From positions 4,955,974 through 5,019,973 of the forward strand of contig CAJSYZ010000007.1 in the NCBI GenBank assembly GCA_910574455.1: a stretch of 64,000 bases of DNA, given 5' to 3'. The DNA comes from Trichaptum fuscoviolaceum (Eukaryota > Basidiomycota > Agaricomycetes > Hymenochaetales > Trichaptaceae). The notes beneath the pieces were generated by a model, which saw nothing but the letters and a program-made list of their open reading frames with translations, did not search any database and was not told where the DNA came from. Shown here one piece after another: positions 10,103 to 22,427 of the stretch (its first letter is position 1; every line of letters begins with the position of its first letter). The translations under genes were made by a program, and so were the position numbers.

Positions 10103-13100
10103 TTACTCTCCCGCGAACAACCGAACCAGCAGATACGAGGTTGATCCACAGAAGCGAATGACTAAAACCTTGGTGTAAGCACGGATGGAGAGTAGCAAAA
10201 GACACAGCAACGTACACGCAAGACCTGCGACAGAGAATAATACGAATGCCATGTAACCATTCACGGTCGACTGTGCTCCGTGATCCGCAGCTTTGTCAGT
10301 TGCCGAACTGTTGAGAAGCAAACATTATTAGGATCATCAGAAGTGATCATGTAGGAAGGTGTACACATACACGACAATAGCTCCAAGAAGGCCCTATTAC
10401 ATGTTAATTAGTGATGAGATTAGTCAGTTAAATCAATCTCACATTCGACAATGTCCAAAACAACAAAACCCTGAAAACGCGTCAGATCAATTGCGCAAAA
10501 CCTATCCGAAACGCAGTATTTACCTCGTCCTGAAAGACTGATAGTAATCTTTATTCTCTTGTTCAAGGTCCCGCTTTGGCTCTGGTTTCTCGGGCTTCGA
10601 ATGGATCACCAAGAGCGCATTGTCGTATGCCGCGTCGATATCAGCTTTCTCTGTCGGAGCATCGACTTCAACCTCATTTGTCTTCGCATCACTTTTGACG
10701 ACACCCAAATCTGTTGCCACTTTGTTGTCTCCTTTCGTACCCCACGTAATGTCGCTGCAAAGACTATCAGATATCGCGATACAGTATGGACGAAACTCTA
10801 CTCACTGGACATTAGCAAACTGTGTATTGGACAGTTAGCCTGGACGTCAAAGGAAGACTACGGAAGGACTTACGGCATAGACGTTCAGAACGTTGATGTA
10901 CGATGGAGCTATCAGTAAGTACTGAATGAAACTCGTGATCATGTGCCAAGGCTCGAACTGCGGCGCAGGATCAATTTGACGCTGAGAGTAATAGGTCGAT
11001 GTCCACTCACAAATATCAAAGAAGCGACCAGGTAAAGGCCAGTCGTCGCCAGCAGCGATAGCACAATGTTCCGGAAAATCGAGTTCGAGAAGATATCCGT
11101 AAACGTGATCGGCCGTCCCTCCACTGATGCGACATTTTCAATACCCTTGACTGCTAGCAGGACCGCTGCAACCTTTGCAAATGTTAGCAATATGTAAGGT
11201 TACCTGAGTAAAGAGAGGTCACGAACAGTCATGTAAACCGTTAGTATAGCAAAGCCGATCATCGTACTTGTATAAGTCCATTTCGAACCCTGTGGGCGAT
11301 TGCCAAGAGCGAGTATAAAGCACATAACAAGCATGCCGAGATAAAAGTAGTTCAGAATCAAATTAATGATCTTGATGCCGCCGATGTGGAAAGATGGATC
11401 TTCCAAGGAATCTGATAATATCACAAACGCAATATAGTAGTTACCCTGGACTGACTGTCAATCATGACCTCGCAATATCGAACGTACTACTCACAAGAGC
11501 GAACCACGAAAAGATTAGGTTGAAGAGCTGATAAAGCATCTCCACATGGATCCAGAACTTGCGAATGAAGCTATGACTCGAACGATAGATGTAGTGGAAT
11601 TTCACGATCGAGTGGATAGCCGCGAAGAATGAACCATTGAGCCAGCGACGACGCTGCGAGATGAGTTCCGGCACTTGGTCTGGAACGTCTGTGACGGCAT
11701 ATGCCGACTTGACGTAGTGCAGAATCCAAGACCCGCCACGTTTGGAGACGAGTTCCCAGCATAAAATACGATCTTCAGCGAGATACATGTTTGATGTGAA
11801 CACGTCTGCGTCTCCGCCATGCTAATGACAGAGGTTTAAAAAAGCGGCCATGATAGCAAGTGAGTACATACCATTGTCTCGCCCAAGAAGTATTTCTGCA
11901 AGGGACCTTCGCCAGTCGCGTCGTTCTGCAGCGCAATATACCGATACGCACTGAAAGCCCCAGGCAGAACACTAATGTAGCCAAAGATGGATTCCAACGG
12001 TTTGTCGAGAATGTTAGACATCTTATATTCGAAATTCTGAGCAGCAACTGAAATTCTATGTCAGCGCAAAGACCCAGACTGTGTGAGAACAACCGTACCC
12101 AGAGGATTTAGGAGGTTAAGTCCCCATTTTCCTTTGAGCGCGACAATTTCGCCACAAGCACCACCAACATTCGAGTTGATATCGAAGGCCTTCCACAGGT
12201 GATAGATTGACGTTGGACCTGGTTGAGTGCCGACATCTAAAAGTACGCAGACATTGGGCTGAAGGATAGGACCAAAGGCATTAAAGAACCACCGATGCGA
12301 GTTGATCTTCTTCTGGTTGTCTTCCTTCAAGCAGAAGATAATTTGTACGGGTACTATGCCCTTTTCTGCGCCCTCTATCTTCTTGGAAGGCGAAATGGAT
12401 ATTTGCGTTGTATATTCGTAGATATGCGCGGCAACATGCTTCTTGTTGACAAAGCCCTTCGCCACACCGTCCTGATACGCACCGAGAGCAGCGATTACCG
12501 AGAGTGTCCGCGAGTTGATCTTCTTCCTTCCATCGCTAACAATACACACAACGACCTTCTTCCACCCCTCCTTTCCCCAAGTCCGAGACCGATCGCGAGT
12601 GCACAGATGAGCAATATTCTTCATAACGCCATGCATTGTTCGGCAAAATAGGTCGTCCTCCTCGTTATACATTGTCATTACAATGAAAAGTTCCGTCCGC
12701 CTGGGTGGCTCGTAGAGAACTTGTCGTAAAGTAAAGCCTTCTTTCATGAAATCGTTCGGGTCGCATGTCGCAGCTGAGTATCGCATATGTGTAAACTCCC
12801 GCTCGTTCTTGATTTTGCACCGGTCAAGAAGTTTCTGGGGTACAGGGGAGTCGAACACGAGGTTTCCGTGGAATAATTCGACGCGCTTCATCGTTTTGTA
12901 TCGACGCGGAACGCGTTGCGGTATACGCCCGTATCTGATGTTTGTGTCCTCGTCCTCCTGTTGCTCTTCTGGTCCGACAAAGCCTCCAGGAAAAGGGGAA
13001 GAATTCGGCATCTGAGAAGTCGAGTCTCTCCGCAATAGGGGTATATCTCCAAGGTCATCGTTCAACGTCGGTTCTGTGTCCGCGTACGACGAAAAGTGCG

Positions 13101-13462
13101 AGCTCACAGGCCTCGGAGGCGGAAGATAGTCAGCGCTCTGCGCCGCAGGCGAATGGAAGGGATCATAATTGTGAACAGGCGTCGGTCCGGGCGGAGGAGG
13201 CGAAAGTGGATGAACTGGAGGTGTATAAGCAGCTTGTGTTGAAGGGTGAGGATTCGCAAAAGGATCTGGTAGATGCGGTTGGCCAAATGGTGTGTTATCG
13301 TAGGGATTTGGAGTTGCAGCCATTCCAGGGTGTTCTTGTTGATATCCGTATGGATTGTAGCCATATTGCTGCCCTCGCTGGGCCTCATCAGCCTACAAGA
13401 ACGCTTAGCCTCCTATTGTCCCTTGCGATGATTTTGCCACTCACTTCTGGGTAGAAAGACAT
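10103..13462 (-). CDS. chitin synthase (class I-III type)
   Basis: Twelve exons (13462-13445, 13392-12099, 12047-11872, 11821-11495, 11445-11227, 11172-11011, 10957-10874, 10819-10806, 10754-10524, 10470-10443, 10393-10371, 10307-10103) give 926 residues, the usual family size. It transfers GlcNAc from UDP-GlcNAc into cell-wall chitin at the plasma membrane. Order: Pro/Tyr-rich cytosolic N-terminus (to about 130), chitin synthase N domain ([17 protein letters not shown]), glycosyltransferase core ([62 protein letters not shown], and the product-binding [11 protein letters not shown]), then several membrane helices ([30 protein letters not shown]). Exon 8 is only 14 nt. The start exon codes for only six residues. 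All catalytic motifs are present. Confidence 0.95.
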
Positions 13463-14040
13463 ATCTTCTCGTTGACTAGCCTCCGCAGTGATCAAGGAGT
13501 TTTATAGTGAATATTCTAGCGGCTGTGCGTCCTCACAGCCTCAAGGAGCTCCGAGTCAGGCTTTTGTATGATGGAGAACTTGAATGGGCGCTGCAAACGG
13601 CGTGCAGTGGCATGACGTGCAGGGTCGGACACGTGATCTCCGATTCCGAGTCGTGCCTTGTCCTTAGAACACACCGATGTCATACCAGTGCCAGTGAGTG
13701 GCTGACCACCCGGAGGCGACTTTGTCGAAAGATCAACGGCTCACAGTTGATCTTGTGAATGTGGGAGGTCAAGAGGATGCGGGGCTTCGGCGACCTGCGT
13801 GCCACTGCTTTATACCCTCTTTGTTTGTGGCGAACAAACAGTCGTAATATTGTGATCTGGACGAGCTTCGGTGACGGCGCTTCAAGTTGGGGATCCAAGA
13901 TCGGCGGTTTAAAAACAAATACTATGTGTTAAAGTCCTACAACATAGTAGTTGAAGTTCAATCCCTTTGGCCTGGCCCGGCCTTGACCGGCCTTTATCGG
14001 CCCCATGGGGCCAGGTCGGCCCGCTTTCACCCTTTAGCTA
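13463..14040. other. intergenic with GGCC-rich patch and dispersed repeat
   Basis: No gene was recognised. It contains dispersed repeat R2 (13761-13907) and a GGCC/CCGG-dense patch at about 13967-14022. Confidence 0.5.
13761..13907 (+). repeat. dispersed repeat R2, copy 1
   Basis: This 147-bp segment matches the minus strand of 63496-63623, with an insertion of roughly 18 bp here. Shared blocks include GGAGGTCAAGAGG, TATACCCTCTTTGTTTG, GCGAACAAACAG and AATATTGTGATCTGGACGAG. No reading frame is conserved between the copies, so it is not a shared gene. The nature of the repeat is unknown. Confidence 0.75.
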
Positions 14041-14483
14041 TGGTGCCGTTCACTTAGACACCGCTACTTTTGTGCACCCAATTAGGAAATCCAAAAAAAT
14101 AGATATTTAGAAATCCTTTAGTGGAAATGCTCCTTTCAGTGAAAGGAGCATTTCCACTAAAGGATTTAATTTTTGGGGCAAAACTGACGGAGATAATTTT
14201 TGGAGCCCAACCAAATTGGCGGATTTCCTAATAAATTGCTTTTTATGGTAGGTGGTTAGTCACGCAATTCCCTTATTTAGAATCGCTGAAGTAATGACAC
14301 TTCTTTAGCTTCCAACATTTGAACAAAAGTTGCCTTTTTTTTACTGCAGATTCGGGCTGTTCCAGGCAAGTCAACTCTAAAGGAATATTTTGGTATATTT
14401 TGAGAATTAATCTTCATAAACATTTGTCGACATCCAATTTGGCGGTTGCCACAAAAGTAGCGGCGTCTAAGTGAACGGCACCA
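14041..14483. mobile_element. MITE family 2 (TA target, 443 bp) with nested palindromes
   Basis: Terminal inverted repeats of 34 bp with one mismatch (start TGGTGCCGTTCACTTAGAC) are flanked by TA at 14039-14040 and 14484-14485. Inside are a second inverted pair (14081-14092 with 14221-14232) and a perfect palindrome at 14111-14167 with 28-bp arms and a 1-nt centre. No coding capacity. A non-autonomous element using a TA target. Confidence 0.88.
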
Positions 14484-15359
14484 TACCTTATTTGGGATAC
14501 TTGGTCCGAAGGCGGCGAGCGTCACGCGTCAACTTGAAGTCGCGTCGCGTCACTTCATAAGCTGAGCAACAACTTGAAGGACGAATTCCAACCTCAAGAC
14601 AGCAATAAAACCTCAAACTTTTTCACAAGGCCTAATTGAGCAATCTCGAACGCTCATAATCTGCTGCCATATTACATTTGCTGCTGCTACTTGCTTGCGT
14701 CGGAGAGGCCTCCTGCATGCCACTCGAATTAGACGAGACCAACGTCGTGCCACCGGAAAAGTGGTTTTCCACAGTGGTTGCACCCGCTATACAAATTATC
14801 GCGTAACATGTGCATTCGTCTTTCGCGGGGCAGATAGGGAACAGGTAAGTACATTGAAGTATAACGCATTAGTACTCTTTGGCAGACCTCGGTCGGTGTA
14901 GCCTTCTTTGTGGGCTTGCCGATGGTGCTCCTCGTCAGAGGCTGCGCCTTCCTATGTGGGCTTGACTCATCACCGTCCTCGTCCGCCCAAGTCGCTCTTG
15001 CGGTATTACAGGTGTGCCAAATCCTGGACCACAGTGGTTGCGTTTTTTCCTGGACATTCTCATGCAATTCCGGAACAGCAGTTCTCGTTTGGGAGGAAGG
15101 AAATTTGAATTGCAACTCATACTTTTCCCATGACAAATCGCTACTTCTCGGATTAGACACTCATTGTGACGACAACGAGAGAGGGAAGAAGGTCCAAATT
15201 ATGTATGGATTCCAGTAAAAAATGTGAGCTTCACACAAATTTTTAATGCGGATATCTTCTTTCACCTTTTCTTTCTTTTCTTCAGACAGTCGCCTGATTT
15301 TCAGGTTATGTGTCTGTAGGGTAGACTTGAAGATACTAGTGCCGCTCCAGCTTACTATC
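14484..15359. repeat. dispersed repeat R1, copy 1 (about 14515-15160)
   Basis: From about 14515 to 15160 this region matches the reverse complement of about 42850-43533 in blocks: CGTCACGCGTCAACTT, GTCGCGTCGCGTC, AATCTGCTG, CTTGCGTCGGA, GTGCCA and GAGTCAAGC. The copies have clearly diverged. On the minus strand both copies can be read as a peptide with KKATPT and WADEDGDESS/ADGGGESS, so a decayed coding element is possible. No start, domain or complete frame is convincing. Edges are approximate. Confidence 0.6.
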
Positions 15360-18300
15360 TTATCCTTCAACGTCCTGCGCCTTCTCTCCTCCCATATAGG
15401 CCACCTTCAACCTTCTACCATTCAATCCCTTAGCAATGATCTCCTGCGGATCTCCAGGCACAACATTGATCCCGTTGTCAGACCACGTAACGTTACCTCC
15501 CTCGATAATACTGAAGACTACACCTTTCGCTGGTTTCTTCGCATTGACAGTGACATTTTCACCGGAGACTTCCACCTGCAGTTCTGGGTCTGGGAATTCC
15601 ATGAAGCGGTACGGCTGTGGCCAGTCCGCAATGCGGGACAGGACCCCATTCGTCTGTCCGTCTATTAATCTTGCGGAAATGACGACTGTATGTGTTAATG
15701 TCCGCTTCGGCTCCAACTCCGCAAATTCACTGCCTGAAGATGAAGGTGGTTCTGGAACTTGCATTACAAGTATCTCGGTCGTTTGATTAGGCTCCAGCAA
15801 GACCTGTCGTGACTCCTCGTGCTTCCAGTCGGAGCGAAGGTCGAAAAACGTCAGCTGCAAAGTTGCACTGCGAGCTTGGAGTGCCGAGTTCGTGGCCCAG
15901 ACTTCAACGTCTGCACTAACGCAAGGGAAGGTTCCAAAATCGTAGAACTGCCTTGGTCTGTCACAATCTCTATTCTTTTCCACCTAGCATCACATTCGAA
16001 ATGAGTCTATCTTCGTGCCACGGTGCGCTGGCACTCACTGTACGGAAGACCCCAACGGTAAGCGGCTTGAGTTCGCGGGCGATACTGAAGTATGCAGGTT
16101 TAGGGCGCATCTTCGTATGAAGTCAGTATTATTTGATTACACACAATCCATATTCCACTTACAAAGTAATCCGCGATAGCCCAAGAAGTGACCGGCCAAC
16201 AATCATTTATTTGCCATACGAGAGCACCAGCGGTCTAATATCTCCTCTTTAGTATCAGTGACCTCAAGCCGTCGGAATGTGAAGACTGACGTATTGTTTT
16301 CCTGGCCCTCTCCACTCTCGCCTCCAGCTTCGATAAGCGTGACTCAAGGCGTCACTTTGCATAATCTGCGTGAAATACGCATGGCTTTCCGTACCGGAAT
16401 TCTAAGCGAAAGCGCTTAGCGATAGACGAAAGCTCGAGTTTACTCACGTCTCCAAGTCCGCAGTCAGCCGGAAGTTGTCGTTCATGCAGACGGCGAAGCG
16501 TCGCTCGTGGCTTCCAGCCTTGTCGTGCTGCGCCATCAGCTTCGACTGCGCATACCGCTCCGTCTCATCGCTATCGCCTAGCCAGTAGTTCACCGTCCTC
16601 ATGTCCGGGATGCTAGGAATGCCGAATTCACTGCGCAGCGATGGAACCAAAAGGGATGAAAGCAACAGTTAGACAGATGTTCATTCTTGGAAAAGCAAGT
16701 GATTGTCACAGACCTCACAAATCGGCCACCCAAGATGTCGTAGTCGTGATATATTCGAGGCCCGGCCCATACTTGCCATTGATGGATGTCTCCTACCGTC
16801 GGGTCTGCCGTATCCCAGCCCTGTCCGCCGTATGGAGAACCGCGATGATAAGGTATCTTTTCGTTTGTGAGGGACTTAACAACATCCGGGAGAGTTTCTT
16901 CGTATATTTTTCGGGCTGGGAGGTCCGTGACGTCTACAAACGAGTGAGTTCCTTATAGTATGAGTTGTATGAGCAGCTTACCTCCCCATTGCAAAACTTG
17001 CTGATAGTCTTTGACACTACTTAGAGTTTGCAATGAGTAGAGAGGTGTATGGAATACCTTCATTGTTTCCGCAGAAAAGCGCCATACACGGATGGTGCCT
17101 CAGCCGACGGACATTATACTCTGCTTCAAGCCTCACGCTTTTGACAAACTCCTCGTGCGCTGGATACACACCACAGGCGAACTGGAAGTCTTGCCAGACT
17201 AAGAGGCCAAGCTCTGGAAACGCATCCCATTTTAACTCTCTCTGATTTTCGCCGTTCGCAAACTCACCGTCGCAAATATCATAGAAAACATCCGGCTCAT
17301 ATACACCTCCTCCCCAAAGGCGAACCATATTCTGATTTCCATCTTTCATTAGCTGCAGCCATGCTCGGAAGCGCTCGGGTGTCACAGTCGTAAGAAAAGA
17401 ATCGGCCGGGACCCAGTTTGATCCTATGCTTCCTCGTTCGTTAGTCGAATGAGACAAGAGATGAAATTATTCGCACCTCCTATGAACATACGAACCCCGT
17501 TAACTTCGAATAGGAACGTCGTTCCCTTCCCGTACCGATCTGCCTCTAGAAGAGGCTCCTGGATAAGGCGCACCCTGCGGAATCCGAACTTTCTCTTCTG
17601 TTGGTCTAGGATGAAAGAGTTCTGCGAAAAACATCTGTTTAAGTCAAACGATCGTCCGAGGGGTCACCCACCTCCCCTAGAAGAATGACTTCAACTTCGT
17701 ATAATGTCTGCTTGCCATATCCAGTCGGCCACCATAGCTTTACTTCATCTTTCCGGAATTGCCAATGGACAATCTCCTTTTCCTTTTCGGTGAGAGCAAT
17801 CTGTAAATCATCTTCTTGCTTAAGGATTCTGCCTTGGGCATCGCGGAGTACGGCTTGTACGGTCTTGATCGCACTCGTAACACCAGAGATCTTTACTTCA
17901 ACTGCAAGTGCGCAAGATAGGTCCTCGGACACAGTCACGGAAGGGTGCAGATCGTCAATACGTGCGGTGTATGTTAAGAGACGGATAGGCCGGTATGGGC
18001 CGACCGTTAACAGCTCGGGGCCCCAGTCCCATCTGTGAAGACGATATTAACCAGCGTAAGTGATAAGCATTGGAATTTCATACCGCCAATCATACTGGGC
18101 CTTTCTCAAGTATACTCGACTAGGGTCTCCGAGATTGCAAGATCCTGCTCGAACTCTCCCGTACTTCTTCTCGAGTTCTTTGGCTACATATTTTGCTGAC
18201 TTAAAGTGCAACAAGAGAGTATTGCTTGTCGCAAGTACTTCAGGATCAAGCTCGACCTATGTAGATTCCGAAATCGGTGAGTGGAAATGAGGATAATATG

Positions 18301-18785
18301 CATCAATTAATTGACAAACACGGTATTCACGGAACTGATTATCGGCTTCTAGGATCAGATGTGTGTTCTAACGAATCGTTAATGATAATACAGTATTCGC
18401 AGGCAATATGCTCACCAAATACACAGAACAGACTGTATCCAGACCTTCAAATACAAGCTCTGCAGAGTCTTCGCTTGCATTCTTGTCATACATGAAGTTT
18501 GAAGTATATAGCCATTCACGCTCTCCGATCCCTTCTGGAATTATAGTGCTTGTCATCGCGGCTGTCGGGAAACCACTCACATTGTACTTTGTGCTCATTG
18601 AACCCGATATATGGATCGGGTATCTTCTGCGCCTTCATCAGCTCAACATGAATTTCTGAAGGTAGGCCAGATTGGGCAGTGTTCCATCCTTTTTCGTCCT
18701 TGACCTCTTCCCAGACGGCTGCGATGGCTGCATCCCGTTCTTTCCATCGCCAATTGATTTTTAGATCTACTGCTTGGACCTTCAT
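15360..18785 (-). CDS. beta-mannosidase, glycoside hydrolase family 2
   Basis: A multi-exon gene from ATG 18785 to TAA 15360; only some exon edges were fixed (first exon 18785-18581, second from 18531). It removes terminal beta-mannose from mannan or N-glycan fragments. Visible in order: N-terminal sugar-binding domain (WNTAQSGLPSEIHVEL, DPYIGFNEHKVQWIGEREWL), GSNWVPADSF, MVRLWGGGVYE, LLVWQDFQFACGVYPAHEEF, the acid/base motif FCGNNE, the nucleophile motif SEFGIPSIPDM, WQINDCWPVTSWAIADYF, and a C-terminal beta-sandwich. Both catalytic glutamates are present. There is no signal peptide, so it resembles the intracellular fungal type. Roughly a dozen introns of about 50 nt; I did not verify each one. 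Confidence 0.92.
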
Positions 18786-19364
18786 GATGACGAAGTGGTT
18801 TTACGGGAGATGGCTCCCGTTAACCACCTGGCTATATCGTCTCACAGGTAATAGGCTAAGGACAAAGGCGCTTTTGCGATCGTGGGGTAGAACTCCAGCA
18901 TTATAAGTCGTGAGGGACTGAGGTCATGAGGCCATGAACCGAGGGTATATTACTCCGGGAAGTCCCTGATCGACGTTTTATCATCTTGTTTACGTTTATT
19001 TACGCCCGAGGTTTTACCGGAGCCTCTGCCGTTTTCTTGTAAAACTCACAGTTTGTTCCTCGATCCTGAGTACGATAACTGGAGGATAGTTCACGACATT
19101 GTGCACCACTTATGTACGCTCAGATATACACGACTTATGCCTTTCAAGATACTCTTGCCGCTACTATCTGCCGCCCCGGTTTGCCAGAAAGTCGCTTTAT
19201 CTTGGAGTATGGAAAATATATTCTGGGGCTTCAAAGCATCGAAGTTAGACTTTCAATCAAAGTCTATCCAAAGATTAACATACTCGATATTCGTTACGGA
19301 TTATACCTGGTTGAGGCAGAAATTAATCATCTGTTTTTTCTATAAACCTTTCTTCTCATTAACA
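18786..19364. other. intergenic, no gene recognised
   Basis: Lies upstream of the beta-mannosidase and downstream of DUF6533 gene A. Only short, unconvincing frames were seen. Confidence 0.4.
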
Positions 19365-20919
19365 CTCACCCAAAAAGCGTGGCACTGACTGATCGGTCCG
19401 GATCTTCCATCGCCCTGACTTCCCTTAAGTGCATAGTTATTCTGGACAACATAGTCGCTGTAATTCTGTGATAGTTGAGTTCACTGGAAAGGGAACAGAT
19501 CGAAGTAGGCCATACAAACTTGTAAACCTATCATATTCTCATCAATGTTTCCCGAGGATGAACAAGTCATATTTACGTACTGTCCAAGTATGTTCTTAAC
19601 TCCGGGCTAGGAAGCCGGTTAAGTCAGTGTGTTTCATTTCGAGCTGAAGCCTTACCGGAGCTGTCCCTATCATTATAGTCATAGCCTATCGATTCAGATA
19701 GTTAAGAGCTGATAGAAAGGACAAGAATTCTAACATAACGCACAACATTTGAAGAGAATATGACACTAATGATTAAAGAATGTCAGTGCCTAAAGACAAC
19801 AAACTGCATCAAAGTTTAATTGAATATCTTACAAATAATAAAGAATACCATCGTGCAGAAATGCTTTTAAGAGTGATGCTCTGGCATAGGAGCGGTACGT
19901 CACTCTTAGTGCAAACAACGTAGATAGCATCACGGAAGTATCAAATAACAATGGCCCGATAGCCGAAACCGTCGCCCAGCCTTTCAGCTCCGGGTCGAAG
20001 ATGATGCTACAACTACCTGTAGGATTGTGTTTAATGCCAAAAATCAACAAATCTAACCAGGCTAGACAACGAATACATAGTACATACCGTTGGTCGCAGA
20101 GATGTGTGTCACGGCTATAGAATAAGTAAATTACAAGAGCCGTAAGATTTAAAGATATAATGCTTTACTTTTACTTACGTCTACTAGTCGTAAGTAACCA
20201 CGAGTATACACCCAATTGAAGAAACCATACGCCTCCTAAAGTAAATCTCACGAAATTCTCTCCTGACCGTCCGTGGAAAAGAGTGATGGTTCGAATGAGC
20301 ATCATCAAGCCAGAGATCCCCAGACATATTATATTCCGAGATCCTTGAAAGCGTACAAAGTGCCTGCATATTTCAGGAGTGAACGCCGGGGAGAGGTAGG
20401 CTATATTCAAATTTAGAGTCTGATATGTCAAGAGGTAGCGGAGACTCACAGACTAGATTAAGGATGAATGCGAGGGGGAAGAAGTATCGATTCTTTCCGA
20501 CGGCACTGCATGAATACAATGTGCCAGTAAATTGCATTAGTAAGTACTCACAATGAAAAAAAGGCAAATATCTACGTCCTTCATTAGACATTTGTATATC
20601 ACTTTCAGACGTAAACAATGCTCGTACAGAAACTTCTGCGTCCGCGCCATTTCCATATATATTCCACCTCGTCCGAGAATGTGATAATGATATCATAAAT
20701 GAGGATCGTATAGCTGATGAAGCCTACGTACTGTGCAAAACAGATATGAGTTTGATCAAGATCAGCAGCAATGATAAAGTAACCATACGTTAGTAGACTT
20801 TCTGCATGTAAGATTAATATTTGAAGTTTTGATTAATATTTGAAGTTTTGATTAACATGGGTAAAAACTTACATATGAATGGCATCCGTAATAACTTCTT
20901 GAGCATTGACAATTGCCAT
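19365..20919 (-). CDS. DUF6533 multi-pass membrane protein (paralogue A)
   Basis: Start ATG 20919 (MAIVNAQEVITDAIH), a 13-nt micro-exon at 20789-20801, then the DUF6533 signature YVGFISYTILIYDIIITFSD followed by EVEYIWKWRG. Further helices: PLAFILNLV, YLSPAFTPEICRHFVRFQ, NIICLGISGLMMLIRTITLF, FLQLGVYSWLLT, then ILFDTSVMLSTLFALRV..HDGILYY. The C-terminal exon reads ITATMLSRITMHLREV. Many short introns, so only some exons are certain; the stop at 19365-19367 assumes no further intron. Function is unknown; these proteins look like seven-helix plasma-membrane proteins expanded in Agaricomycetes. Same direction as paralogue B. One intron holds a 19-bp tandem duplication near 20815-20853. Confidence 0.75.
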
Positions 20920-22427
20920 CTAGATATCCCCGGAGAAAGAGCAAGTAAAAGAACAAGTGAAGGAACGACGTCGCGAAGGGGGTGGAGACTGAAAGACAAA
21001 GCCAAAGCTGAGGAAGGTGATTTATACCATCTGGCGTGTATTGAAATACTGCAGACGCTCGAGGTGATAGGCGGATGGGGCGAAAGTGCATGTACCTTAG
21101 TGTCGGCGAACAAGCTCTTCGGTCGTGTGCACCGAATTCGAATTTCAGCGAGTTTGGGTTGGAAATTGCAGTGCAGTTGGTGACGCCGTCAGTAGAAGGG
21201 AGCGAAACGGACTTGGACAATACGATGCGTTATCAATGTCGGCCAATTGGCATGCACCGGTTCCGCCTTGAACTGTGAAAGCTTATTTACCCGTACCCAT
21301 CGGGGAACCGCTATATTAATTCCAAGGTATGTCTTTGAGTCGGAGGCCCTACGGGGGCACGAGTTCAAAATTTCATTCACAACGAACTCGGCAACTTACA
21401 TCTTAGACTTAGCGATCCTTGCTAGCTATCCCTGCATCAATTCAGTAAGTTCGCACACGGAGAGAGATTGGCTCCGCGAGGTGACTAGACGGGTAGCAGG
21501 CTAGTTAAGCAATTTAGTTTTTTTTTGAAAGGATAGACGTCCATCACCTCTTCCCATGTGGTACCGGGGGGGGGGATGGGGTTGGTTAGTTGACATGGTC
21601 TCGTATGCGAGTTTGGCTGACTTTCGTGATTGGTAGTCTATGCCTCTCTCAATAGGGATACGCAACAACAGCTAACGGTCGAATAACTATAAGTAGAGTA
21701 GCTCACCTTCTCTAGTGAGGCGCTCTTCCGACCTGTAATAGATAGGGGATAAGACTGGCAACAAGGAACGTCAGACGGAATGCTCCATAGAGTTCATTAA
21801 TTCCGTACCTGCGCGCCATTTCTGAGACAATAGCTAGTGGCATGAAGTTTTCATGGCGCGCCAACCTTCCCACTGTTAGAGACACACTGTATAAAGACCG
21901 GCACTATCCAGTGACGTCTGCCATAGGGCCATCGTCAGGATTGACACTAGTATTCAATAAATGAATGGACGGCGAATACCGACGCGAGCAATGCACGCGG
22001 CATCATTCCGTATGATCTATTAGTGGCTACGATTTGATAGGCTGTAAGAAATACGAATACGGTAAGAACCATCGTTTGCATTGAGTATATGAAGCGCCAG
22101 CGTACCTCAGAAGATGGATAGGCTCTTTATCATATTAATGCTGCAAGGAATCGATCATACTTCCAATGGCAATGCAGACGCAAGAGAGTAGACGATCATC
22201 ATACCCAATTCCATTATTGGTTAACATGCACAAATTGAAGTGCGATAACTAAGAGACATAGCGTCGAAACACCCCACATAGTACACAACATTCTTCACCG
22301 TCTATTCTGAGACTACTTGTAGCTGTAGGTAGCTGGTCTTAGTGTTCGGACGATGAGCAAGCAGTCGCATCGCGCCTTCAATGCAAATGCGCTTGAGTAC
22401 CTCTAATTATGATTGAGGTTTATGAAC
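20920..22427. other. 1.5-kb gap between DUF6533 genes A and B
   Basis: No convincing gene. It contains a T-run and an adjacent poly-G run near 21517-21577. Scattered short hydrophobic frames at 22100-22300 could be remnants of another membrane-protein copy, but this could not be supported. Confidence 0.35.
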
